DNA of 64,000 bases from CAZDET01 sp964504335. Its GTDB lineage: Bacteria > Bacteroidota > Bacteroidia > Chitinophagales > Saprospiraceae. The notes beneath the pieces were generated by a model. It was not told where the DNA came from. It was given only the letters and a program-made list of their open reading frames with translations, and made no database searches. Below are positions 1-8,867 of the stretch, piece after piece. The DNA is taken from positions 1 to 64,000 of the forward strand of contig CAZDET010000007.1 in assembly GCA_964504335.1 (NCBI GenBank). The letters are read 5' to 3'. Position 1 is the stretch's first letter. Every line of letters starts with the position of its first letter. The position numbers and the translations under genes are program-made.

Positions 1-64
1 TCTTAAACGAATTAGACGGTAATGATTTGAATTTGAATACAATCCAAAGTACCAAATTGCTCTC

Positions 65-286
65 CTAGTCAGAAGAAGCCGGACCCGGTGCCGGATCGAA
101 ATCATCGGAAGCGGCTCCGGGCAACAATCGGACGACGGAACGCAGGCGCAGTTTCAACAGGGTAATGACTCCCACCAGGGCAGTTGGCTCATTGCCCGCT
201 CCATCGAATAGTTCCGACAGGCCGACGGACAGCTCCGGATAATCTTCCAGCAGGGTTTGCAGCCCGTAGTTTTTTGGATCTTCCAA
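65..286 (-). CDS. small acidic hypothetical protein
   Basis: A 73-residue open frame begins 31 bases after the metF stop on the same strand, so it could be co-transcribed with metF. The protein is rich in Glu, Asp and Leu, has a leucine-rich stretch in the middle (around residues 35-55) and an acidic Pro/Ala/Ser tail. There is no signal peptide, clear membrane segment or family motif that I recognise. The amino-acid mix looks protein-like, but a frame this short could arise by chance. The 64 bases beyond its stop hold nothing I can interpret. Confidence 0.5.
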   Translation of the reverse strand: MEDPKNYGLQTLLEDYPELSVGLSELFDGAGNEPTALVGVITLLKLRLRSVVRLLPGAASDDFDPAPGPASSD

Positions 287-317
287 AATTGGAGGCGTAT
301 TTGTCCGGTAAATCTAA

Positions 318-1274
318 TTAAAATACAGCTTCTGCAATCTGGCGAATCGTGGCGGAATCGCCCATGGTGTAATAGTGCAGGCAAGGGACACCAGCTGCTT
401 TGAGCTCCTGTGATTGGTGAATACACCATTCGATCCCCACCTGGCGGCGCGCTTCGGCGTCCTTTGCACTATTCATGCAATTGACGAGATCGTCCGGCAG
501 GTCCACATGGAAGAGGCGCGGGATACTGTTGAGCTGGTATTTTTTAGTCAGCGGTTTCAGGCCGGGTACGATGGGTACGTTGATGCCCGCGTTGCGGCAG
601 GCTTCTACGTAATCGAAGTAGGCCTGATTGTTGAAAAACATCTGCGTCACGATGTAGTCGGCACCCGCCTCGATCTTCTTTTTCGTAAACTCGAGGTCGA
701 TCCGCATATTCGGGGCCTCGAAGTGCTTTTCGGGATAGCCGGCTACGCCAATGCAGAAGTCGGTCTTATTACCGTTTTCGATTTGCGGATCGAGGTAGCG
801 GCCCTCGTTCATTTCATTGATTTGCTGTACGAGGTCGAGAGCGTACTCGTGGCCATCTTCTTCGGGTACGAAGCGCCCTTCAAACTGGCGCGCATCTCCG
901 CGCAGCGCCAGCACATTATTGATATTGAGGAAGTTGAGGTCGATCAACGCATTTTCCGTGTCGGCTCGCGTAAAACCACCACAGAGTAGGTGAGGCACCG
1001 CATCGACCCCATAGCGGTGCATGATGGCCGTACAAATACCGACGGTACCGGGCCGCTTGCGGATCGAGGTTTTCTCGTAATACCCGGTTTTGCGTTTCTG
1101 GTAAATAAATTCCTCGCGGTGATATGTCACATCTATAAATGGAGGCTTAAACTCCATCAACGGATCGAGGGTATCGAAAATGGACTGAATGCTCCCCCCT
1201 TTCAACGGCGGCAATACCTCAAAGGAAATGAGAGGCGTTCCGTTCGCGCGGTCAAAATATTCGGTAACTTTCAT
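318..1274 (-). CDS. metF: 5,10-methylenetetrahydrofolate reductase
   Basis: This flavoenzyme reduces methylene-tetrahydrofolate to methyl-tetrahydrofolate, the methyl donor for methionine synthesis, in the cytoplasm. The 318 residues match the usual bacterial length of about 300 and form a single TIM-barrel domain. The N-terminal SFEVLPP carries the expected catalytic Glu (residue 19); LALRGD (about 122-127) and GYPEKHFE (about 179-186) are family signatures. The start is the first ATG and fits the family N-terminus. It follows the TonB receptor gene on the same strand, separated by an inverted repeat, so it is probably transcribed separately. The product is cytosolic and FAD-dependent by family knowledge. 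Confidence 0.95.
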   Translation of the reverse strand: MKVTEYFDRANGTPLISFEVLPPLKGGSIQSIFDTLDPLMEFKPPFIDVTYHREEFIYQKRKTGYYEKTSIRKRPGTVGICTAIMHRYGVDAVPHLLCGGFTRADTENALIDLNFLNINNVLALRGDARQFEGRFVPEEDGHEYALDLVQQINEMNEGRYLDPQIENGNKTDFCIGVAGYPEKHFEAPNMRIDLEFTKKKIEAGADYIVTQMFFNNQAYFDYVEACRNAGINVPIVPGLKPLTKKYQLNSIPRLFHVDLPDDLVNCMNSAKDAEARRQVGIEWCIHQSQELKAAGVPCLHYYTMGDSATIRQIAEAVF

Positions 1275-1385
1275 AGCTGGTAAACGACCAATGGCTTAAA
1301 AAGATTGACCGCAAAGCTAGGGATTGTGACGGGGCTACCGGGGAAGAGGGTGTAGGGTTTTTGTCAATAAAGGTGTTAGATGGGT

Positions 1386-1448
1386 AGACTTTTAGATTGT
1401 TAGACCTTTAAGTGTGTCTTACCTAAAGGTCTAAAAATCTAAAGTACT
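1386..1448. repeat. inverted repeat of 8-bp units, copy A
   Basis: Two 25-base arms (1386-1410 and 1424-1448) are complementary at 21 of 25 positions around a 13-base loop. The right arm is made of 8-bp units of the form TAAAnnnC (TAAAGGTC, TAAAAATC, TAAAGTAC). The same unit structure recurs at 6373-6499, 15028-15102 and 33254-33375. It lies just after the stop of the TonB receptor gene, so it might act in termination or RNA stability, but one other copy lies between divergent genes, which argues against a pure terminator role. Confidence 0.7.
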
Positions 1449-1456
1449 AACTCTCC

Positions 1457-3877
1457 CTACTCCACCCGCTTACTTTCTTCCTCCAGGCCAGACTTCCGCC
1501 GGTTCGTCTTTACTTTCTGGTTGCCGAAGTTGTAGTTGAAGTTTGCGCTGAAGCGGCGGCTTTCCCAATTGCCCCGCACGTCCATGTTGAGGCCGCCAAA
1601 CTGGGAAACGCCGTGCCAGACTTGAGTAAAGAAGATGTCGTTCAGGGCCAGCTTCAGTGTGCCACTTCCACCCAGCACCTTCATGCTCAAACCGGTATTG
1701 ATGGCGTACATGGCATCCATTCGGAAGTTGCCGCCCCAGATACCCGGCGAGTTGTAGAAGCCGGAAATCTCGCCGGTTAGTCCCTTCGGCAGGTTGAAGG
1801 TCGACTGCATGTAGCCGCTGAAGGTCGTGCGCGACAGATCGACCGACTTTCCTTCCTGGAAGACGCCTTCGTTCATGGTGCGGAAGAGGGTGGCATTGCC
1901 GTACACGTTCCACCATTGCGCGATGCTGAAGGGGGCACTGAAATTCAGGCTCACCACCCGCTGTGTGGCGAGGTTCCGGGTATTCAGGAAGGCGCGGTTG
2001 TCGGAAAGGGTATCCGTGATTTCCGTCATCAGGTCGTTGGTTTGCGTAAACCCGATGCTGGTATTAAAGCGAGAGTTGAGAGTGTGGCCAAACTCCACGT
2101 TGTGACTGTACTGCGGGCGCAGGAAGGGGTTGCCGCGCTGAAACGTCAGCTCGTCGAGTTTGAATTCGAAGGGGTTGAGGTTTTGGTAGCGGGGCCGGTC
2201 GATGCGGTAGCTGTACGTCAGACGGAAGCTGTTCTTCGGGTTCTTTTGCCAGGTGATCCCTGCGGAGGGGAAAAAGTCGACGTAGTCGCGCTCCACTCGA
2301 TCGCCGTCCACTTGTTGAGTGCTCGTCAGATCGCCGAGCGAGTGGGTATGTTCCATGCGCAGACCGGCTTGAATACTTACGGCCTCGCTCAACTTGCGGT
2401 TGTACTGTGCGTAGAGGGCGTTGATATTTTCTTCGTACTCAAACTGATTGCTGCGGTCCGGATCGAGGATGGCGTTGCCGTCATTGAAATTGAAGAAGTC
2501 GAACACATTATCGGTTACCACATAGCTTACCTTGAAGCCGAACTCGAGCTTGCCTTCGGCAAGCGGCATACCGTAATCACCCTTCAGCGAGTAAAGATCG
2601 ATATCCGTCGGTGCGTCGTTGCCGAAGATATTTTCGTCGAGGAGTGTTTCGCCATCGGGGGTGTAGTAACGGTTGGGCTGGAAACTGACATTACCGATGC
2701 GGAAGCGGGCAAAATCCGCGTCCAGGTTGAGGTTGCGACCATTTTCACCTTCCCACCGGTAGTTGATGTTGGCGTTGATGTTGTCGCGGGTCATATCGAT
2801 TTCGGAGCCGCCGATGAGGGTGGATTCCTGCAAGCCGGTCTGCACGTTGGTGATGTCGGTAATCCCCTGGCCATTATCCGATCGATCGGAGAAGTAGCCG
2901 GTGACCAATGCTCCCAGCACCCCTTTCTCTCCTATGTAGTAGTCGGCGCCGAGCCGGAAGTTGTAATTCTCGTAATTATCTACGCGATGAATATCCTGCG
3001 CGAAGATGAAGCGCGCCTGTTCGCGCAGGAAGGCCATATTTTGCAGGTTGTTTCCGGTAGAATAGCCTGCCCTTCCGTACAAGTTGATATTTGCGTTGCG
3101 GTGGTTGAGGCTGAGATTGGCGTTGTACTTCGCGTAGGTGCTGATGGTATACCCCAGGTCCGTAGAGCCGTTGGTGCCGAAGTTTTCGTTCTTCTTGAGT
3201 TTGATGTTAATGATGCCCGCATTGCCCTCCGCTTCGTAGCGGGCCGATGGATTGGTAATGATTTCGATCGACTCCACATCGGTCGCCTGTAGCGACTGGA
3301 GGAAGCCCGCCAGATCGTTGGCGGTCAGCGGGCTGGGCTTCCCGTCGATGAAAATGCGCACGCCGCTTTTTCCGGCCAGCATGATGTTATTGTTGTTGTC
3401 GATAATAACGCCCGGAGCCTTGCGCAGGAGCTCGAAAGCATCATTGCCGATTGCCGTGGGGCTCGCATCGACGTTGAAGACCGTTTTATCGGGGTGGACT
3501 TCCACCATGTTGCGCTGGGCGCTCACCGTGACCTCCTCCAACTCATTGGCCATTGCCCGGAGGTTGATGGTCCCAAAGTCTTTATCCGTAGTACCGGAAA
3601 GGGTAAAGGGTTCGGATTGATACGTTTCGATACCTACATAGCTAATCTCCAGCCAGTAATCGCCCGGGGCGATATTGCGCAGCCGGAAAATCCCCGCATC
3701 ATCAGTGTATTCTACTTTGGTGATCGCAGAATCACTTGCCTGATGCAATACGACATTGGCAAAGACAACGGGTGCCCGATCGGGTCCCATCGCTACTCCC
3801 TTGAGGTTAGCATTGGATTGTGCATGGAGTAGTTGGCCGGATAGTACAAAAACCAGGAGTGTTACGTAAAATTTCAT
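1457..3877 (-). CDS. TonB-dependent outer-membrane receptor
   Basis: An outer-membrane beta-barrel receptor of the type that begins with a carboxypeptidase-regulatory-like domain. I chose the ATG at 3877 (806 residues) because a clean signal peptide follows (MKFYVTLLVFVLSG, cleavage near HAQ); an in-frame ATG at 3916 only adds a polar extension. Order of domains: signal peptide 1-20, Ig-like regulatory domain about 22-105, plug about 115-225 with the RIFIDGKPSP and NPSARYEAEGNAGIINI-type motifs, then a barrel rich in aromatic beta strands to the end. The C-terminus is basic and polar rather than ending in Phe. The ligand is unknown; no SusD partner is nearby. Most similar by recollection to the OMP_b-brl_3 family. 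Confidence 0.9.
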   Translation of the reverse strand: MKFYVTLLVFVLSGQLLHAQSNANLKGVAMGPDRAPVVFANVVLHQASDSAITKVEYTDDAGIFRLRNIAPGDYWLEISYVGIETYQSEPFTLSGTTDKDFGTINLRAMANELEEVTVSAQRNMVEVHPDKTVFNVDASPTAIGNDAFELLRKAPGVIIDNNNNIMLAGKSGVRIFIDGKPSPLTANDLAGFLQSLQATDVESIEIITNPSARYEAEGNAGIINIKLKKNENFGTNGSTDLGYTISTYAKYNANLSLNHRNANINLYGRAGYSTGNNLQNMAFLREQARFIFAQDIHRVDNYENYNFRLGADYYIGEKGVLGALVTGYFSDRSDNGQGITDITNVQTGLQESTLIGGSEIDMTRDNINANINYRWEGENGRNLNLDADFARFRIGNVSFQPNRYYTPDGETLLDENIFGNDAPTDIDLYSLKGDYGMPLAEGKLEFGFKVSYVVTDNVFDFFNFNDGNAILDPDRSNQFEYEENINALYAQYNRKLSEAVSIQAGLRMEHTHSLGDLTSTQQVDGDRVERDYVDFFPSAGITWQKNPKNSFRLTYSYRIDRPRYQNLNPFEFKLDELTFQRGNPFLRPQYSHNVEFGHTLNSRFNTSIGFTQTNDLMTEITDTLSDNRAFLNTRNLATQRVVSLNFSAPFSIAQWWNVYGNATLFRTMNEGVFQEGKSVDLSRTTFSGYMQSTFNLPKGLTGEISGFYNSPGIWGGNFRMDAMYAINTGLSMKVLGGSGTLKLALNDIFFTQVWHGVSQFGGLNMDVRGNWESRRFSANFNYNFGNQKVKTNRRKSGLEEESKRVE

Positions 3878-4023
3878 AATGGGAACCATTTTGTGTGCCC
3901 TATGGGACGAGGGCAAAATGGCGGTAGTTGCAGAAACATTCCCCGTCTTCGACTAGGGGAAGGGATTGACCGATGAACGGCGGATAATTCCCTCCGAGCT
4001 GAATGCCGTTGATAGTATATACA

Positions 4024-4051
4024 TTGAGGTTATACGTAATTCCCTATCTTG
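4024..4051 (+). promoter_or_regulatory. putative promoter of SPOR-domain gene
   Basis: TTG at 4024-4026 and TATCTTG at 4045-4051 are separated by 18 bases. This resembles the Bacteroidota -33/-7 pattern (TTTG and TAnnTTTG) with one base missing from the -7 box. The coding start is 40 bases downstream. Confidence 0.45.
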
Positions 4052-4090
4052 CGCGTTGGATAGTCATCCAATCCAAAAGCATCCCGTCTT

Positions 4091-5791
4091 ATGAAGTACT
4101 CACTATTGTTTTGTGGCCTGCTTTGCCTCAGTCTCTCCCAACTGCAAAGCCAGGCGCTCTACACGGTGCAAATTGGCACCTTCCTGGATGTGCGGGCCAA
4201 TGATTTCGATCCGCTGCGTTCCTTTGGGTTCATTTATGCCAAACCCCTCGACGGTGGCCTGACGCAGGTCTTCCTGGGGAATTACAGCGACCGCTCCGAG
4301 GCGGACCGCATGGCTGCTACCCTCCGCCAGAATGGGTACAACAATGCAAACGCATTGACCATCCCGCTCGATCAGGGGCAGGAAGTAATGATGATTCAGA
4401 TAGCTACCCGGCAGATTTCGGAGCCGATCGATTGGCAGAGCCTGCGGCGTGCCGGCACGCTGTACGGGCTAATCGACGGGAGTTCGATTAAAATTCTGAC
4501 CGGCCCGTACAACACCTTTGAATTGGCTCAGGCTGGCTTGCCTTCGGTGCGTCAGTACGGATATCCCGATGCCTTTCTGAAGCGCGTCAATAGCGCCGCG
4601 TTGGTGCCGTTGCGCACCTTCGAAACCGGCATCAAAGAAGAGCTCATCCCACTGACACTTCGCACAGAAAATTCCCCTTCCCGGCCCCAATCGTTCGAAA
4701 TGCGCGTTCCGGAGCCTCAACTGACGGCGCGTTCTTCTACCGACGCCCGCACCCCGTCGCGGGTAGTTAACCAGAGCCCTTCGGCAGGTGCCGCGTTGCC
4801 GAATATCCGGACCCGCATCAAGCGCCGCTCCGTGCTAGAACTGCAAAAGGCGCTTAAAACGCTTGGGTTTTACTCCAAATCGCTGGATGGCTATTACGGC
4901 ACCGGCACCCAAACGGCCTACGAACGCTCTCTGCAAGAGCTGCCGGCCTTCCAGAAGTACCAGGTACTGGCAGCTGCCGGCCTGTCGGGCACCAGCACGC
5001 AAGGGGCTGAAGATCGACTGCAACGCACCATCAATACGCTCGACAGTGACCTCGCCGCTGTTGCCGTATTAGAAACGATGCAGCATCCCATTGCGGACGC
5101 CTACCAGGCCTACTACTTCTTCGTTACCCGCGGACCGAATGAGACGGTCAATCAATTAATGAATCGCGCCATCCAAACGGCTTACAGCGGCAAAAACCTC
5201 GCTAGTCAGCCGCCCTTCGATTTTCGGGCGACCTACGCCTACCGCGATCTCGACCAACTCCTGCTGCACTTACACTACATTCACGCCGCTCCGGGGATCG
5301 AGTACGCCGTTCCGTGTTGGCTGTACGAACGCCATCCGGAGGAAGCAAACCGCGCACAAGCGCGTATGGCTGCCTACGTTGGCGCGGAAGTCAAATTTCA
5401 GGGATGTGATTCCTTCCTGGAATACCCGGAAGTCAAAATACTTCGAACCATTGCCTGGGATATCGCGGCGGGAAATGCCGACCAGGGACTCGTTACCGAG
5501 GCGGCCTCAAGGCGGGCGCAGCTCTTCCTGGCCTCCGAACCCCTAAGCGCCGTCTCCGCTCAAACGGTTAATGCCTGGGACCAACGACTGTGGCAAAACC
5601 TGGCGGTTTGGGCCAATCAGGATCCGATGCACCTGCAAGCAGTGCAGGTGATGCAAATTGCGTACCGGCAAAGCCAAACCCGGATTGAAGATTACTTCAT
5701 GGATCGGGGGTTTAATGCCGAAGAGGCTAAAGATCTGGCACTCGCCACCATGCAAGCGCTGGTGGGTGTGCAGCTGGCGCGCTTCGTGTAG
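4091..5791 (+). CDS. secreted protein with SPOR-like repeats and a peptidoglycan-binding domain
   Basis: The 566-residue product has a signal peptide (about 1-21, ending near QSQA). Two SPOR-like modules follow: one around 22-95 (YTVQIGTF, VFLGNYSDRSEA) and a weaker one around 98-175 (MMIQIATR, KILTGPYNT). A Pro/Ser/Arg-rich linker leads to a peptidoglycan-binding-1 type domain around 250-280 (LQKALKTLGFYSKSLDGYYG). The C-terminal half (about 300-566) is mostly helical and unrecognised. SPOR and PG-binding modules suggest it works in the periplasm on or near the cell wall. It is convergent with the following lipoprotein gene, with a six-base gap. The exact function is unknown. Confidence 0.8.
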   Translation: MKYSLLFCGLLCLSLSQLQSQALYTVQIGTFLDVRANDFDPLRSFGFIYAKPLDGGLTQVFLGNYSDRSEADRMAATLRQNGYNNANALTIPLDQGQEVMMIQIATRQISEPIDWQSLRRAGTLYGLIDGSSIKILTGPYNTFELAQAGLPSVRQYGYPDAFLKRVNSAALVPLRTFETGIKEELIPLTLRTENSPSRPQSFEMRVPEPQLTARSSTDARTPSRVVNQSPSAGAALPNIRTRIKRRSVLELQKALKTLGFYSKSLDGYYGTGTQTAYERSLQELPAFQKYQVLAAAGLSGTSTQGAEDRLQRTINTLDSDLAAVAVLETMQHPIADAYQAYYFFVTRGPNETVNQLMNRAIQTAYSGKNLASQPPFDFRATYAYRDLDQLLLHLHYIHAAPGIEYAVPCWLYERHPEEANRAQARMAAYVGAEVKFQGCDSFLEYPEVKILRTIAWDIAAGNADQGLVTEAASRRAQLFLASEPLSAVSAQTVNAWDQRLWQNLAVWANQDPMHLQAVQVMQIAYRQSQTRIEDYFMDRGFNAEEAKDLALATMQALVGVQLARFV

Positions 5792-5797
5792 GGTACT

Positions 5798-6325
5798 CTA
5801 CTCGACCGCTTCGAGACTGTATTCGAAACGGGCTTCCACGCTTTGTCGGGTCGTTTGAGCCGGGGTAAGGACCACCTCCAGCTTGAATTGACCCGATTGG
5901 ACCAGCGGCAGCACGTTGCGGAAGCCCGGCGTCAGGTTGAGCACGTCGTTGCGCCGACCGAACAGGTCGCCCAGAAAAAAGACTTCCTCTGCTTCCGAGC
6001 ACAGTGCCGACCCAACCGTACAAATCCGAACGGATACCGATTGGAGATCCCGGAAATCGTTTCCATCCAGCGCAGTCAGGCGGGCAAATGCCCCTCCGAC
6101 GGCGCTCACCTGGTCGACGGATACGTTGGCGTTCTGCAAAGAAGCCTCAAATCGGCTATCGACGACATTTTGTGATAGTACCCACGAATTTGGGAAGCCA
6201 ATGCCCGAAGGAAGGGTGAAATTGAGCGGCGGATAGTTGATGAGAAAGAGCTGCTCGCCCCGGTCGCTCCGGCAAGAGAGCACCGTCATTATCAGCATTA
6301 CCACGAAAAGAGGGAGCCTGCGCAT
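5798..6325 (-). CDS. putative lipoprotein, unknown function
   Basis: The 175-residue product starts at the ATG at 6325, which puts a lipoprotein signal (MRRLPLFVVMLIMTVLSC, lipobox VLSC) at the very N-terminus; an upstream in-frame ATG at 6352 adds only nine polar residues. The mature part is rich in Val, Ser and hydrophobic/polar alternation, suggesting a beta-sandwich exported to the periplasm or outer membrane. No family recognised. It is divergent from the MtfA-like gene, and the space between them is filled by repeat copy B. Confidence 0.7.
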   Translation of the reverse strand: MRRLPLFVVMLIMTVLSCRSDRGEQLFLINYPPLNFTLPSGIGFPNSWVLSQNVVDSRFEASLQNANVSVDQVSAVGGAFARLTALDGNDFRDLQSVSVRICTVGSALCSEAEEVFFLGDLFGRRNDVLNLTPGFRNVLPLVQSGQFKLEVVLTPAQTTRQSVEARFEYSLEAVE

Positions 6326-6372
6326 AATCGGAGCCTTGTGTTGATTCAGCATAGAAACGACAGCCGCGGGCT

Positions 6373-6499
6373 GTTGGTACTTTGGTCTGTTGGTACTTTA
6401 GTCTATTAGTAGTCCCAACCTGATCGAAACTTCCAATCTACTTTTGTGATTAGTACGAACAAACTAAAAGACTAACGAACTAATGTACTAAAGAACTAC
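6373..6499. repeat. inverted repeat of 8-bp units, copy B
   Basis: Left arm (about 6373-6412) consists of five 8-bp units with the pattern TRGTnnnT (TGGTACTT, TGGTCTGT, TGGTACTT, TAGTCTAT, TAGT). Right arm (about 6462-6499) has the complementary pattern (ACTAAAAG, ACTAACGA, ACTAATGT, ACTAAAGA). Differences between arms at the R position keep pairing as G-U wobbles in RNA. The element fills the space between two divergent starts and ends one base before the next ATG. Confidence 0.7.
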
Positions 6500-6500
6500 C

Positions 6501-7340
6501 ATGCGCCCCATCAACTACTTCATGATCCCAATCGGAACGCTGACGGTGCTCGCGGGCTACTTCGCCTTCCAGGTCGGCAGCCCTTATACCTGGGCACTGC
6601 TGGTCGGCACCGTGCTACTTGCCATTTGCTATACCCTTTCCCCACAAATCAATTGGTGGTACTGGCAGCGCTACCCGCCGGATTTGCCGGCCGCGCTTCG
6701 GCGGCTATTAACCATGCGTTTTCCCTTTTACAATCAATTGCCCCCCGCTGATCAACGGGAATTCCGTCGTCGGGTGTTCCTCTTTCAGGAAGCAAAGGAC
6801 TTCCGGGGGCAAGGAATCGAGAACCTGCCGGATGATATGAAAACCCTCGCAGCAATCTCCGCGGTGCGGATTGGTTTCGGACGCGAGGATTTTCTATTTG
6901 AACCCTTCGATACCGTCGTATTCTACCCTCACCCTTTTCCGAGTCCACAGTTTGATTTCCTGCATACCTCGGAGCTGTACGTACCGGACGGGACGCTTAT
7001 TTTCAGCATAGATCACTTTGCGCGCTCGGTCCTCGACGAGCAGGCCTTCCTGTCGCTGGGGCTGTACGAATACAGCCGTATCTACCGCCATCGTTTTCCA
7101 CAGCAAGAACAAGCCGTACTTGAATGGCCAGACATTGAGGCGATTAGCGGATTTAGCCAAGAGGCCATCGAAACGTTCGTTGGCCTGAAGGAGGGAGCCG
7201 GGCTGGATCGAGCCGGAGTGACAGCTGCTTTGTTTTTTTCATTTCCCGAAAAATTTGCCCTAAAAGCGCCGGAAGTGTTTCGAGCGCTGCGGTCGTATTA
7301 CCAATTTCCGGTAAATTCGAGAATCACAAGCGATGAGTAA
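6501..7340 (+). CDS. MtfA-like membrane protein, probably catalytically dead
   Basis: The 279-residue protein begins with two membrane segments (about 6-25 and 30-48) followed by a domain that follows the MtfA (peptidase family M90) plan: FPFYNQLPPADQREF, then a DMKTLAAISAVRI stretch, VVFYPHPFP, and a C-terminal FFSFPEKF...YYQFP. In MtfA the zinc site is HEFAH plus a Glu of an EFFA motif. Here the aligned places read LYEYSRIY and ALFFSF, so both metal-binding His residues and the downstream Glu appear lost. I therefore call it a probable pseudo-peptidase. It lies 41 bases before an intact M48 metalloprotease gene in the same direction, so the pair may be one operon. Confidence 0.65.
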   Translation: MRPINYFMIPIGTLTVLAGYFAFQVGSPYTWALLVGTVLLAICYTLSPQINWWYWQRYPPDLPAALRRLLTMRFPFYNQLPPADQREFRRRVFLFQEAKDFRGQGIENLPDDMKTLAAISAVRIGFGREDFLFEPFDTVVFYPHPFPSPQFDFLHTSELYVPDGTLIFSIDHFARSVLDEQAFLSLGLYEYSRIYRHRFPQQEQAVLEWPDIEAISGFSQEAIETFVGLKEGAGLDRAGVTAALFFSFPEKFALKAPEVFRALRSYYQFPVNSRITSDE

Positions 7341-7381
7341 CATCAGTTTTTGAACGACTTCACAGACAATCCACCAGCAAA

Positions 7382-8863
7382 ATGAACACGTACGACACTA
7401 CTTTTATCCCAATCCGCTGGGCGTTTCGCCTCGTAATACTGCTCGCAATGGCAAGTGGCTTGCAAAGTTGCGCCACGAATCCGGTAACCGGACGCAGCGA
7501 ACTTTCCCTTATATCCACCGATCAGGAAATTGCCATGGGGCAACAGAGCGATCCCAGTATCGTGGCCCAATTCGGGTTGTACGACGATGACGAGCTACAA
7601 GCATTTATCGCTGCCAAGGGCATGGAAATGGCTGCCATTTCCCACCGCCCGAACCTTCCGTGGAGCTTCAAGGTGGTAGATTCGCCGGTGGTGAATGCCT
7701 TTGCCGTACCGGGAGGATTCATCTACTTCACGCGGGGCATCATGGCCCACTTCAATAACGAAGCGCAGTTTGCCGGTGTACTCGGTCATGAAATCGGCCA
7801 CGTGACGGCCCGGCACAGCGTAAAGCAACAAAGCCAGGCGCTGCTGGCCCAAATCGGCCTGGTGGCAGGAATGATTGCGGTACCCGAACTGGCTCAGTAC
7901 GGAGATGTGGCTTCTCAGGGACTGGGGCTGTTGTTCCTCAAATTCGGCCGCGATGCGGAGAGCCAGTCCGACCGTCTCGGGGTTGAATACTCCACGCAGG
8001 TCGGATACGATGCTCGCGAAATGGCCGGGTTCTTCGGAACCCTCGACCGCCTGAGCGGAGGGGCGGAAAATCGCCTGCCTTCCTTCTTGTCGACGCACCC
8101 CGATCCGCTGAACCGCCTCCAGAATGTGCACGCGCTCGCTACCGAATGGCAGGCAAAGGATAGCCGCACCAGTTACGTCGTGAACCGGGATGGCTACTTA
8201 AAAATGATCGACGGCATTATCTACGGAGAAGACCCCCGCCAGGGATATGTGGAGAACTTCGTGTTTTATCACCCCGTTTTACGCTTCCAGTTTCCCTATC
8301 CAAATGGTTGGACCCTCAACAACACCCCCGCCGAAGTACAGATCGCAGCTCCGGATGGCAAGGCACTGATCACTCTCCAGCTCGCCCAGGGGAATTCGCC
8401 GGAAGCGGCTGCTCAGCAGGCGCTGCAGGGGCAAGATATTCAGATTATTTCCTCTGGGAATACCCGCATTAACGGAAATCCGGCCTACACCTTTATCGGC
8501 GATCTGCAATCGCAAAACCAGTCCGGTCAGGTACAGGTTATTCGAATGCAGGGAACGTATATTCAGTACGGCGGCAATATCTATTTCCTAAGAGGCTTGT
8601 CGCTGGCCGGTGATTTTGCCACCTACCGGCAGGCGTTCGATTACACCATGTCGAACTTCGATCAGCTAACCGATCCAGGTAAGCTAAATCGCCAGCCCGA
8701 ACGCATCGATGTAGTGACAGTCGATCAGGCCGGCGATCTGACAACGGTACTCAAACGCTACGGCATTCCCGCGGACCGGATCGAAGAATTTGCCATTTTA
8801 AACGGAGCCCGCACCGACGCAAAGGTCCAGCGGGGAGCAATGATCAAAGTCCTCGAACGGTAG
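7382..8863 (+). CDS. M48 family metalloprotease lipoprotein with C-terminal LysM-like segment
   Basis: A zinc metalloprotease of the BepA/LoiP type, expected to act in the periplasm on outer-membrane or misfolded proteins. The 493-residue product has a signal with lipobox Cys about residue 30 (LQSC), then CATNPVTGRSE, typical of this family. The active site HEIGH is at 136-140 and the third zinc ligand is a Glu near 193 (DAESQSDRLG). FLSTHPDPLNR is also typical. After the catalytic domain comes a beta-rich region (about 285-430) and a C-terminal LysM-like segment (about 440-493). Same strand as the MtfA-like gene 41 bases upstream; convergent with the lytic transglycosylase gene, four bases apart. 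Confidence 0.9.
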   Translation: MNTYDTTFIPIRWAFRLVILLAMASGLQSCATNPVTGRSELSLISTDQEIAMGQQSDPSIVAQFGLYDDDELQAFIAAKGMEMAAISHRPNLPWSFKVVDSPVVNAFAVPGGFIYFTRGIMAHFNNEAQFAGVLGHEIGHVTARHSVKQQSQALLAQIGLVAGMIAVPELAQYGDVASQGLGLLFLKFGRDAESQSDRLGVEYSTQVGYDAREMAGFFGTLDRLSGGAENRLPSFLSTHPDPLNRLQNVHALATEWQAKDSRTSYVVNRDGYLKMIDGIIYGEDPRQGYVENFVFYHPVLRFQFPYPNGWTLNNTPAEVQIAAPDGKALITLQLAQGNSPEAAAQQALQGQDIQIISSGNTRINGNPAYTFIGDLQSQNQSGQVQVIRMQGTYIQYGGNIYFLRGLSLAGDFATYRQAFDYTMSNFDQLTDPGKLNRQPERIDVVTVDQAGDLTTVLKRYGIPADRIEEFAILNGARTDAKVQRGAMIKVLER

Positions 8864-8867
8864 ATCG

